From CAYVTD01 sp964454445 (GTDB lineage: Bacteria; Bacteroidota; Ignavibacteria; Kapaibacteriales; UBA2268): 59,571 nucleotides of DNA. Each line of letters begins with the position of its first letter. The stretch's first letter is position 1. Positions 18,063 to 26,262 of this stretch are shown one piece after another. The stretch covers positions 1 to 59,571 of the forward strand of contig CAYVTD010000015.1 of assembly GCA_964454445.1 (NCBI GenBank), written 5' to 3'. The notes beneath the pieces were generated by a model. That model did not search any database. It worked only from the letters and a program-made list of their open reading frames with translations, and was not told where the DNA came from. A program made the translations under genes and the position numbers.

Positions 18063-18446
18063 CTTTTTTTTCCTTTTTTAAACTTCTTGAATTTTTATTT
18101 TTTCAACTTATAACGAAAACCAAAAAGAAATATCTTAAAATAATATGAAAATATCAAAAAAGACAATGGCGAGATATATTCAGTTTGTTGAATATTGAGC
18201 AATGATTCACTTATTTATTAAGAAAATAAACTTTCCAGATATTTTAATATTATATGAAGAATTATACAGGTCATTTTTACAAATGAAGACATCGCCACTT
18301 AAAAACGGTTTATTTAGGACATAAATTGCATTAACATTATTTGAGAAGATTTTTTTGATATTCTTTTGATAAAAGTCATAGTTCGCTTGCACCGCTTTGG
18401 CACATCAATTGTAATTAATCATTCAGTTTGAAAAAAAGAGTATTTT
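18063..18446. other. Intergenic between metal-transport pair and flagellar cluster
   Basis: 384 bases between divergent genes. A 61-codon frame on the minus strand (18207-18392) has no ribosome site or recognisable product and I do not call it. The region holds the sigma-54-like site at 18397-18413 and must hold the promoter of the metal-binding lipoprotein; no Zur or MntR-like palindrome was spotted. Confidence 0.6.
18397..18413 (+). promoter_or_regulatory. Candidate sigma-54 promoter of fliP
   Basis: TTGGCACATCAATTGTA: the -24 element TTGGCAC is perfect, and exactly ten bases separate its GG from the GT of TTGTA (consensus TTGCA, one mismatch at the -12 C). A start about 12 bases on would give a leader of roughly 23 bases before the fliP ATG at 18447. 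Sigma-54 commonly drives flagellar genes. No rpoN or activator gene is in the window. Confidence 0.5.
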
Positions 18447-19250
18447 ATGAACAATTATATATATTTTCCATTATTTAGAATATTAAGAGGCGTTGTGCTG
18501 ATTTTCTTTATGTTTGCGTCTATGTCAGGCAGCATTTCGGCACAGCAAACCCCTTCGCCTGCACAGCAAATTAACATCCCAAAGATTTCCATCTCATTGG
18601 GTGAAAACGAAACGCCTAACGACATGGTTCTTACATTGCAGATAATTGCAGTGATGACAGTGCTGACCTTGGCGCCTTCAATTCTAATAATGATGACTTG
18701 TTTTACGAGAATCATCGTCGTTTTCCATTTTTTAAAGCAAGCGCTAGGCACGCAGACTCAGCCGCCAGCTCAACTATTGAGCGGATTGGCACTCTTTTTA
18801 ACATTTTTCGTGATGCAACCAGTTATAAATGAGGCAAACAGCACGGGATTACAACCATATATGCGAGAGGAAATCACACAAGAGCAAGCAGTGGATAATA
18901 TGATAAAACCCTTTCGCACATTTATGCTCAAGCATACGCGCCAAGAAGATTTAGGGCTTTTTATTAAAATGAGTGGCGCAAACAAGCCTTACGATGTCAG
19001 CGAGGTTTCGACATGGACAATAATCCCTGCTTATTCGCTGAGTGAGCTAAAAATGGCTTTTCAAATAGGTTTTTTGATATTTATTCCGTTTTTAATATTG
19101 GATATGGTCATAGCAAGCACTTTGATGTCTCTCGGTATGTTCCTTTTGCCACCGCAATTAATCTCGTTGCCAATAAAAGTGTTGCTTTTTATACTTGTCG
19201 ATGGCTGGTATTTAATAATTGATTCGCTAATGAAAGGTTTAATGAAATGA
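18447..19250 (+). CDS. fliP: Flagellar export gate protein FliP
   Basis: Core of the flagellar type III export gate (FliP5-FliQ4-FliR1) in the inner membrane. The 267 residues show a cleavable signal-like N terminus (hydrophobic stretch about 13-30, then SISAQQ), followed by family blocks LTLAPSILIMMTCFTRIIVVFHFLKQALGTQ (described by position about 75-105), the TFFVMQPV stretch, and GMFLLPPQLISLPIKVLLFILVDGW near the C terminus. About four membrane segments. First gene of fliPQR-flhB-flhA; its stop overlaps the fliQ start by four bases (ATGA). fliO, which often precedes it, is not seen. Confidence 0.97.
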   Translation: MNNYIYFPLFRILRGVVLIFFMFASMSGSISAQQTPSPAQQINIPKISISLGENETPNDMVLTLQIIAVMTVLTLAPSILIMMTCFTRIIVVFHFLKQALGTQTQPPAQLLSGLALFLTFFVMQPVINEANSTGLQPYMREEITQEQAVDNMIKPFRTFMLKHTRQEDLGLFIKMSGANKPYDVSEVSTWTIIPAYSLSELKMAFQIGFLIFIPFLILDMVIASTLMSLGMFLLPPQLISLPIKVLLFILVDGWYLIIDSLMKGLMK

Positions 19251-19510
19251 CAGATACAATGGTGGTCCATCTCGTAAGGGAAGCGTTTTACATAGTAATT
19301 CTTATTAGCGGACCAATGCTGATTGCCTCTTTAATTGTTGGTTTAATAATATCAATATTTCAGGCGGCAACATCAATTTCCGAGCAAACCCTGACTTTTG
19401 TGCCGAAACTGCTCACTGTTTTTCTCGTAACCGTCTTAATAATGCCATTTATGATAAAAACAATGAAAACCTTTACAATTCAACTCTTTGATATGATACC
19501 GGGATTATAA
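19247..19510 (+). CDS. fliQ: Flagellar export gate protein FliQ
   Basis: 87 residues with two membrane helices, the standard size. The family-specific ISGPMLIASLIVGLIISIFQ and AATSISEQTLTFVPKLLTVF stretches are present. It forms the helical export channel with FliP and FliR. Start overlaps fliP by four bases, indicating coupled translation. Confidence 0.96.
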   Translation: MTDTMVVHLVREAFYIVILISGPMLIASLIVGLIISIFQAATSISEQTLTFVPKLLTVFLVTVLIMPFMIKTMKTFTIQLFDMIPGL

Positions 19511-19527
19511 TTTTTTTAATTATAACT

Positions 19528-19587
19528 ATGGGATTGTCAAAAAAGAATGAAAATTCAGCAGAAACTTCAGTAAAAAATACGAAATGA
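19528..19587 (+). CDS. Possible 19-residue leader ORF directly before fliR
   Basis: MGLSKKNENSAETSVKNTK then TGA, with the stop followed at once by the fliR ATG and in the same reading frame. It is hydrophilic and lysine/asparagine-rich, unlike FliQ or FliR. It may be a coupling leader, a lost N-terminal extension of FliR, or chance. Confidence 0.3.
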   Translation: MGLSKKNENSAETSVKNTK

Positions 19588-20382
19588 ATGATAGGACAAA
19601 ATTCCATATATTTTCTGTCGGGCAAGCTACTTATCGGCTTTTTAATTTTTGTCAGAGTGCTGGCAATGATGATGATAGCCCCCTTGTTTAATCATCAGGG
19701 CATCATTCCTCAATATAAAATATTGCTTTCTGCAATGATAGCAATGTGGATTACACAATCTTTCTGGCTCGAGCAGCCGCAGATAGAGTTTCACTTATGG
19801 AATATGATTTTCCTTGTTTTAAAAGAAGTTATGGTAGGTCTTGCTATCGGTTTTGCTGCGAACACTGTTTTTTGGGCGGCAAAATTCGCAGGCGGAATAA
19901 TCGACTTCGACATGGGTTATCAGACACAACTTATGTTCAATCAAGACAACGCACCCACACTTGTTGGCGAACTAAAAAATATGACTGTTTTAATGATATT
20001 TATCTTAATCGGGGGACCGAATTACATCATCGAGGGATTGTTTGCCAGCTTTCGGGCTGTGCCGATAAATACCTTTGAAGTAACTGGTTCAACAGTGCAA
20101 CTATTGATTAAACTCATTACAACAGTATTTATCATAGGTGTAAAAATGTCTTCTCCGATACTTGTGTCGCTTTTCCTGACAAATTTGGCACTAGCACTGC
20201 TTGCAAGAGTAGCGCCACAAACAAACATATTTATACTTAGTTTCCAATTAAAAATAGCTATTGGACTTCTGGTTTTGATGGCATCAGTTCCTCTATTTAT
20301 TTACATTACAAAATATTCACTTCAAGGCTTCGAGGAAGAATTGATGAGAATAATTTTAAGCTTAAATCCCGCAAGGGTGTAA
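19588..20382 (+). CDS. fliR: Flagellar export gate protein FliR
   Basis: 264 residues, about six membrane segments, single copy in the FliPQR gate. Family signatures include FVRVLAMMMIAPLFNHQGIIPQ near the N terminus, FAANTVFWAAKFAGGIIDFDMG in the middle, and PQTNIFILSFQLKIAIGL. The first ATG after the TGA at 19585 is used as the start. In some relatives fliR is fused to flhB; here flhB is separate and begins 35 bases later. Confidence 0.95.
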   Translation: MIGQNSIYFLSGKLLIGFLIFVRVLAMMMIAPLFNHQGIIPQYKILLSAMIAMWITQSFWLEQPQIEFHLWNMIFLVLKEVMVGLAIGFAANTVFWAAKFAGGIIDFDMGYQTQLMFNQDNAPTLVGELKNMTVLMIFILIGGPNYIIEGLFASFRAVPINTFEVTGSTVQLLIKLITTVFIIGVKMSSPILVSLFLTNLALALLARVAPQTNIFILSFQLKIAIGLLVLMASVPLFIYITKYSLQGFEEELMRIILSLNPARV

Positions 20383-20417
20383 AAATGACATGTTAAAAAG
20401 TTTGGTAATGGTAAAGC

Positions 20418-21515
20418 GTGGCAGATAACACCGAAGGACAAGAAAAAACTGAAGATCCCACTGCGAAGCGGCTAAGACAAGCGCGAAACAGGGGACAAGT
20501 TGCAAAAAGCACAGAAATGACCACAGCTGCAGTCTTGCTGATTGGAGGAGGGCTGGTCTTTATTCTCGGGGGAAACACATTCGGTACTGTTATGGCTTTT
20601 ATGAAAGAGACTTTTATTCATTCATCTTCAATAAGCGTAAACACCGATAATGTAACAAGCTTTTATGGAAAATTGCTTGTTATGCTTGGAGGCATTATGC
20701 TGCCAATAATGCTTTCTCTTTTTTTAGTTTCACTTGCTTCAGAAATTAGCCAAGTTGGGCTAAATTTAGCCAGCGAAAAATTTACCAAAGGCTTGAACTT
20801 TAAATCAATTTTTAATCCTCTCAAGGGAGTAAGACGAATCTTTTTTTCGAGCAGGTCGATGTTCGAGTTAGGAAAGAGTTTTGCCAAGCTTGTCATACTT
20901 GGTCTTGTTGTTTATTCGGTTATAGCTAACAAAGAAGAAGAAATGATTGGCATGATGGAGCGTCCCTTTGTCGATTTTTCGTCTTTTATTGTGTCGCTTA
21001 GTATTGAAATGGTTATGAAAGTAGCTGCTGTCTATTTAATAATTGCCTTTGCTGATTGGGCTTACCAAAAATACAAATATAAAGAAGATTTGAAAATGAC
21101 AAAATTCGAGGTAAGGGAAGAGACCAAGCAATCGGAAGGCGATCCGAAAGTAAAAGCAAGGATGCGACAGCTGATTCGCCAGCGATTTCGCTCGATAATG
21201 ATGCGTTCAATAGAAAGCGCCGATGTGGTTATTACTAATCCTACACATTTTGCTGTTTGCTTGAAGTATAAAATGGGCGAAATGAATGCTCCGGTTGTTG
21301 TGGCAAAGGGTGTCGATTTCTTAGCTTTTCGCATAAGAGAAAAAGCCATTGAATTCGATATTCCCATTGTGGAAGAGCCTCCTCTGGCAAGGACATTGTA
21401 TTATGGCGTTCAAATAAACGAAGAGATACCCGAAAATCTTTTCAAGGCAGTTGCACAGGTATTGGCTTATGTTTACAATCTCAAAGAAAAGAGACAGAAA
21501 TCATATTTTTATTGA
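20418..21515 (+). CDS. flhB: Flagellar export substrate-switch protein FlhB
   Basis: 365 residues. Its cytoplasmic C-terminal domain cleaves itself between Asn and Pro of NPTH, seen in DVVITNPTHFAVCLKYK, and so switches export from rod/hook to filament subunits. The N terminus EGQEKTEDPTAKRLRQARNRGQVAKS is diagnostic and fixes the start at the GTG of 20418. Four membrane segments follow, then the linker and conserved PVVVAKGVDFLAFRIREKA and PLARTLYYGVQINEEIPE. Confidence 0.96.
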   Translation: MADNTEGQEKTEDPTAKRLRQARNRGQVAKSTEMTTAAVLLIGGGLVFILGGNTFGTVMAFMKETFIHSSSISVNTDNVTSFYGKLLVMLGGIMLPIMLSLFLVSLASEISQVGLNLASEKFTKGLNFKSIFNPLKGVRRIFFSSRSMFELGKSFAKLVILGLVVYSVIANKEEEMIGMMERPFVDFSSFIVSLSIEMVMKVAAVYLIIAFADWAYQKYKYKEDLKMTKFEVREETKQSEGDPKVKARMRQLIRQRFRSIMMRSIESADVVITNPTHFAVCLKYKMGEMNAPVVVAKGVDFLAFRIREKAIEFDIPIVEEPPLARTLYYGVQINEEIPENLFKAVAQVLAYVYNLKEKRQKSYFY

Positions 21516-21532
21516 TTGGCACGATTTATGAT
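21516..21532 (+). promoter_or_regulatory. Candidate sigma-54 promoter of flhA
   Basis: TTGGCACGATTTATGAT lies in the 43-base gap before flhA. The -24 element with its GA extension (TTGGCACGA) is a full consensus match; the spacing of ten bases to the -12 G is correct, but the -12 element reads ATGAT rather than TTGCA/T. Inferred start is about 17 bases before the ATG at 21559. Confidence 0.45.
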
Positions 21533-21558
21533 TTCTTTGACTTGAAAATTGATAATTT

Positions 21559-23688
21559 ATGGCAAAAGATACTCAAATACCGGTACTAAACAGTGGCGCA
21601 ATAACAAGGTTTAAAAACATTGCAAGCCCATTTCTTAGAGGTAGCTCCGACCTGATACTTGCAGGTGGGATATTGCTTGTTGTTTCCTTGTTAATTATCC
21701 CGATGCCGCCTTTTGCCCTCGATATCTTTTTGGCAATCAACATAGCAATTTCCATAATAATTTTGCTCATAGCTGTCTATTTAGTAAAGCCGTTAGAGTT
21801 TTCAGCATTTCCTACGATATTACTTGTTGTTACTTTGTATCGTCTCGGATTAAATGTTGCATCTACCCGATTAATATTGAGCGAAGCGAATGCAGGCGAG
21901 ATCATCCATGCTTTTGGCACTTTTGTTATAAAAGGTAATTATGTCGTTGGAATTATAATCTTTCTTATTTTGCTTGTTATTAACTTTGTAGTTATCATCA
22001 AAGGTTCAACTCGTATCGCTGAAGTTGCAGCCCGTTTTACTTTAGATGCTTTGCCTGGAAAACAGATGAGTATTGATGCCGACCTCAACGCTGGATACAT
22101 ATCCGAACAAGATGCAAAGCGCAGAAGAGAAGAGCTAACTCGCGAATCAGATTTCTATGGCTCAATGGATGGTGCTGCCAAGTTTATCAAGGGAGATGCC
22201 ATTGCAGGTATTATTATTACTGCTGTAAACATTATCGGAGGTTTTGTCATTGGTGTTGCCCAGTTGGATATGTCTATAACCGATGCGTTATCGACATATA
22301 CCATTCTGACAATTGGCGATGGTTTGGTTTCGCAGATACCTTCTCTTTTGGTTTCTGTTGCCGGTGGTATGGTTGTAACTCGTTCGGGTGCCGATTCGAC
22401 ATTAGATATTCAGGTTAGGAAACAATTTGGTGCCAAACCGCGAGTTTTCGCCGTTGCATCTTTCGCTTTATTGGTTATTGGTGTGCTGCCTGGTTTTCCT
22501 TTCATTCCTTTTTTCGTTTTATCGGCAGCTTCTGGTGTTTTTTCGTTTTATAGAACAAGAAGTATTAAGGCAGAGCAAGAGGCAGAATTACGACGTGAAC
22601 TAACTGAACAAGAAAAACCACCTGAACCGCAAGACCGCTCTGTCGAAGAGTTATTGCGGGTGGATCCTGTTGAAATTGAATTAGGATACAGTTTAATCGC
22701 ACTTGTCGATGAATCTCAAGGGGGCGATGTTTTCAAAAGAATTACCAACGTTAGAAAGCAATTAGCTACCGAATTAGGCATTATTTTGCCGCCTGTGCGA
22801 GTTCGCGACAATTTACGGCTCGAACCAGAGGAATATGTTATAAAAATCCGCGGCAACGAAGTAACAAGCAACACACTTCATCCAAATATGATGCTTGCTA
22901 TGAATCCCGGTACAGCTGATGGAGAACTGAGCGGAATACACGTTACAGAGCCTGTTTTCGGACTTCCAGCGGTTTGGATTGGCTACAATGATCGTGAAAA
23001 TGCAGAAATTTCGGGATATACCGTTGTCGAATCTGCGACTGTGCTTACCACTCATTTAACTGAATTGCTGCGGAGAAATGCGAATAAATTGCTAACCCGA
23101 CAAGATGTAAAGCATTTATTAGATAATTTAAAAGAAGATTACCCTGCTCTTCTCGAAGAAATTACGCCCGAACATTTGCCTGTTTCGGTTATTCAAAAAG
23201 TGATGCAGAATCTTTTATCGGAAAGTATCCCAGTTCGCGACCTGCCAATGATTATCGAATCATTGCTTGAGTATTATAAAGTTACTCAAAATGTAGAGGT
23301 CTTGACTGAATATGTCCGCCACAATTTATCAGAAACAATCAAAAAACTCTATCAGGACGAAAAAGGAGTGATTCACGCCATAGCACTCGATTTTGAGATG
23401 GAAAATCAAATGACTAATAAATTGCAAACAAAAGGACAAAGCTTGACTGGACCTACTCTCGGATTTGCCCCAGAGCAACTCAAACAATTCAACAAAAACA
23501 TATCAAAAGCAATCGATGACATTACCCTTGCCGGGCACCTCCCAACAATCATTTGCTCTGCTCAACTAAGACCCTACCTCAAAAAAATGATTTACAGCCA
23601 ATTCCCAATGGTTAATGTCATCAGCTACACTGAATTGCCCGCCGATACAGATATTGAGATAATCAGTTCAGTGGGAATCGTATTTTAG
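21559..23688 (+). CDS. flhA: Flagellar export apparatus protein FlhA
   Basis: 709 residues. FlhA forms the nonameric export ring: eight membrane segments in about the first 330 residues and a cytoplasmic domain that docks chaperone-substrate complexes. Clear family blocks are LVKPLEFSAFPTILLVVTLYRLGLNVAST (by position about 75-105), VVIIKGSTRIAEVAARFTLDALPGKQMSIDADL and the FHIPEP-loop acidic/basic region, GLVSQIPSLLVSVAGGMVVTR, and the C-terminal LSYTELP-type end. No flhF, flhG or fliA follows, so the cluster stops here. Confidence 0.97.
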   Translation: MAKDTQIPVLNSGAITRFKNIASPFLRGSSDLILAGGILLVVSLLIIPMPPFALDIFLAINIAISIIILLIAVYLVKPLEFSAFPTILLVVTLYRLGLNVASTRLILSEANAGEIIHAFGTFVIKGNYVVGIIIFLILLVINFVVIIKGSTRIAEVAARFTLDALPGKQMSIDADLNAGYISEQDAKRRREELTRESDFYGSMDGAAKFIKGDAIAGIIITAVNIIGGFVIGVAQLDMSITDALSTYTILTIGDGLVSQIPSLLVSVAGGMVVTRSGADSTLDIQVRKQFGAKPRVFAVASFALLVIGVLPGFPFIPFFVLSAASGVFSFYRTRSIKAEQEAELRRELTEQEKPPEPQDRSVEELLRVDPVEIELGYSLIALVDESQGGDVFKRITNVRKQLATELGIILPPVRVRDNLRLEPEEYVIKIRGNEVTSNTLHPNMMLAMNPGTADGELSGIHVTEPVFGLPAVWIGYNDRENAEISGYTVVESATVLTTHLTELLRRNANKLLTRQDVKHLLDNLKEDYPALLEEITPEHLPVSVIQKVMQNLLSESIPVRDLPMIIESLLEYYKVTQNVEVLTEYVRHNLSETIKKLYQDEKGVIHAIALDFEMENQMTNKLQTKGQSLTGPTLGFAPEQLKQFNKNISKAIDDITLAGHLPTIICSAQLRPYLKKMIYSQFPMVNVISYTELPADTDIEIISSVGIVF

Positions 23689-23756
23689 TTTCTAGGAGAC
23701 TAAATACATCTGATACGGAGAGATAATAGCAAATGATAATTATTTTTACAATTTTT

Positions 23757-23796
23757 GTCAGGGAAGTTCACTGACTGCCGGGGAATAATAACGGCA
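23757..23796. repeat. Two back-to-back short hairpins after flhA
   Basis: GTCAG (23757-23761) pairs with CTGAC (23771-23775), and the next five bases TGCCG (23776-23780) pair with CGGCA (23792-23796). This is the most GC-rich piece of the flhA-carrier intergenic stretch. No T-run follows, so a terminator call is not safe; it could be an mRNA 3' structure. Confidence 0.3.
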
Positions 23797-23885
23797 ATCT
23801 GTTTGGAACTGTGAATAATTGCATGTTTAAACAAACTTATCAGATTATTTACAAGTAGGGCAAAATTTAAAACTGTTTCTGTTGC

Positions 23886-23901
23886 ATAATAGTACTATTA
23901 T
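23886..23901. repeat. Perfect 16-bp palindrome ATAATAGTACTATTAT
   Basis: Self-complementary without a spacer, 15 bases from the stop of the biotin carrier gene, between convergent genes. Could be a protein-binding site or the remains of a terminator; nothing in the sequence decides. Confidence 0.4.
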
Positions 23902-23916
23902 TTGATATTGGCAGTT

Positions 23917-24459
23917 TTATCCAACCTCACTTGCATTTGCATCTTCGAGTTCTATTAGGATAGCATCTTTATCGACGGGCTGACCTTCTTTGACCCTTAT
24001 GCTTTTAATTATGCCGCCAATTTGAACAGCGAGAGCATTTTCCATCTTCATTGCCTCGACAATAATCACTTTATCGCCTTTTCTAACAAGCTGACCTGGC
24101 TCGACATTGATTTTGACGACCATACCAGGCATGGGCGCCTTGACAAGAAACGCCCCATCGCTTGAATGATGCCCGGCTTGATTGATATATTGCTCTACTA
24201 ATCGGCGGGTTTCGTTGGTTATATTAATGTCGAAAGAAAAACCATCGACAGTAATGACGAGCTTGTTCGAAGTGTCATCGAGTTCAAAATCGGCTATCAT
24301 CAGTTTTTGATTAATCACAAACGAATAAACTTTCGGGCTTATCTGCTTTAAAAGTTCTATATGGTAAGTAACATCGTTAATTCTGACATTAGACTGTTCT
24401 TGATTGTCATACTCTGCGAGGAACTCCTTGCCATTCATACGGACTATTTGGTCTTGCAT
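23917..24459 (-). CDS. Biotin carboxyl carrier protein of an acyl-CoA carboxylase
   Basis: 180 residues. The C-terminal 75 form a biotinyl domain with VEAMKMENALAV, whose lysine carries biotin, preceded by the conserved GAFLVKAPMPGMVVKI. The first about 95 residues are a small beta-rich domain often found in carriers of propionyl-CoA or pyruvate-type carboxylases of Bacteroidota, rather than the Ala/Pro linker of E. coli AccB. It lies 26 bases after accC on the same strand and works with it. The carboxyltransferase subunit is not in the window. Confidence 0.93.
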   Translation of the reverse strand: MQDQIVRMNGKEFLAEYDNQEQSNVRINDVTYHIELLKQISPKVYSFVINQKLMIADFELDDTSNKLVITVDGFSFDINITNETRRLVEQYINQAGHHSSDGAFLVKAPMPGMVVKINVEPGQLVRKGDKVIIVEAMKMENALAVQIGGIIKSIRVKEGQPVDKDAILIELEDANASEVG

Positions 24460-24485
24460 ATTAGTTGTCTTATTTTTCTATAAAT

Positions 24486-25979
24486 TTATCTGTGATTTAA
24501 AAGACGTCTTTGTTTCCAATTGCTGTGCCGTTGCTCGTTGACTATTGGCTTGCTGGCATTCTTCATCATTCTGAAGCCGTAAGCGGCAAGGGCAGCAACC
24601 ATTTCTTCGTATTCTTCTTTTCTTTTGTCAAGTACTGAGAAATCGAACGAATTTTCGATGAAACCTGTATCGAAATATCCATAGCGAAAATCGGGATGCT
24701 CCATCACTGCAAGCTCGAATGGGATGGCAGTTTTCACACCCTTTATACGATAACTTCGCAAGGCTCGCACCATTCTGTTAATAGCATCGAGCCGATCATA
24801 TCCCCAAGTTATCAATTTAGCAATCATTGGGTCGAAATGTATGCTAATTTCGCTCCATTGCTCAACACCGGTGTCCACCCGGACATAAGAACCGCCTGGC
24901 TGGCGATTGTATGAAATTATACCTGTATCGGGCATAAAATTATTAAAAGAATCTTCAGCATAAATGCGGCATTCGATGGCGTGACCATTGATTTTTATAT
25001 CTTCTTGGGAAAACGACAAAGGCAAACCATAAGCAATTCTGATTTGCTCTTTTACAAGGTCGATACCTGTAACCATTTCGGTTACGGGATGCTCGACTTG
25101 AAGGCGAGTGTTCATTTCCAAGAAGTAGAAATTGCGATTTCTGTCGAAAAGAAATTCGATGGTGCCAGCGTTAATATACCCACAAGCTTTAGCTGCATTA
25201 ACAGCTACCTCACCCATTTTATTTCTTAATTCCTCATCAAGCACTGTCGATGGTGCCTCTTCGATTATCTTTTGATGGCGCCGTTGAATAGAGCAATCTC
25301 TTTCACCAAGATGGGCATAGTTGCCGTGTTGGTCTCCAATAATTTGAAATTCAATATGCTTTGGCTTTTCGATAAATTTTTCAATATAAACGGCATCATC
25401 TCCGAAAGCGTTTCTTGCTTCGCGGCTTGCTCCTTCAAAACTTTCTTTGAGTTCTTCTTCTTTAAAAACAAGTCGCATTCCCTTTCCACCACCTCCTGCA
25501 GATGCTTTAAGCAAAATAGGATAGCCGGTTTCAGCGGCAATGAGCTTTGCTGCTTCAATGTCAGTGATTTTTTCTTTTGTGCCTGGCACGATAGGCACTC
25601 CTGCTTCTGCCATTAGCTTGCGGGAGGCAGTTTTGCTACCCATTACTTCAATGGAATGTGGCTTTGGTCCGATAAAGACTAATCCAGCGTCGGATACTGC
25701 TTGCGAAAACTTTGCATTTTCAGAAAGAAAGCCATAGCCGGGATGGATGGCTTCGGCACCACTTTTTTTTGCTGTTTCCACAATTTGTTCGATGTCGAGA
25801 TATGCCGCTTTGGGAGTTTCGGAATGTAGTTCATAAGCATAATCTGCAGTATTGACGTGGCGGGCTTGTTTATCGACTTGATGGTAAACTGCAACGGATT
25901 CGATGCCCATTTCGCGAGCTGCTCTTATTACTCTGACTGCTATTTCGCCCCGGTTGGCTATGAGTATTTTTTTAAACAT
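24486..25979 (-). CDS. accC: Biotin carboxylase subunit
   Basis: 497 residues. Carboxylates carrier biotin with ATP and bicarbonate. Signatures: KILIANRGEIAVRVIRAAREMGI at the N terminus, IHPGYGFLSENAKFSQA, the ATP-grasp glycine loop KASAGGGGKGMR, FIEKPKHIEFQIIGD, ERDCSIQRRHQK and EMNTRLQVEHPVTE with the catalytic residues. It is about 45 residues longer than E. coli AccC; the tail is basic and variable. Together with the carrier gene it fits acetyl- or propionyl-CoA carboxylase; without the transferase gene the acyl-CoA cannot be named, and the symbol is by family. Confidence 0.93.
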   Translation of the reverse strand: MFKKILIANRGEIAVRVIRAAREMGIESVAVYHQVDKQARHVNTADYAYELHSETPKAAYLDIEQIVETAKKSGAEAIHPGYGFLSENAKFSQAVSDAGLVFIGPKPHSIEVMGSKTASRKLMAEAGVPIVPGTKEKITDIEAAKLIAAETGYPILLKASAGGGGKGMRLVFKEEELKESFEGASREARNAFGDDAVYIEKFIEKPKHIEFQIIGDQHGNYAHLGERDCSIQRRHQKIIEEAPSTVLDEELRNKMGEVAVNAAKACGYINAGTIEFLFDRNRNFYFLEMNTRLQVEHPVTEMVTGIDLVKEQIRIAYGLPLSFSQEDIKINGHAIECRIYAEDSFNNFMPDTGIISYNRQPGGSYVRVDTGVEQWSEISIHFDPMIAKLITWGYDRLDAINRMVRALRSYRIKGVKTAIPFELAVMEHPDFRYGYFDTGFIENSFDFSVLDKRKEEYEEMVAALAAYGFRMMKNASKPIVNEQRHSNWKQRRLLNHR

Positions 25980-26262
25980 AAAGCCTTATGTATATGTCTT
26001 AAAAAAGGATAAACAAAATTGCTAACTTATCATTAAAACATTTTAGTATTCATTGGGTATTTTGAATTTAAGGAATTAATAGCATTTCTACAAGAAAAAA
26101 CAGAAATTTATAAAAGATTTGTTTCTTTAAATACTTTTTAAGAAATAATTGGTTATAATTATTCGAAATTATATGTTTTATTAACATGGTTAATTCTCAA
26201 AGTCTTACCGTTTATATTTCATATTTGGCATAAAAAATGAAGTATATATAGTATGTTAGAAA

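Noticed and set aside
18207..18392. 61-codon minus-strand frame between the metal-transport pair and fliP
   Set aside because: No ribosome site, low-complexity AT-driven composition and no recognisable product; more likely chance.
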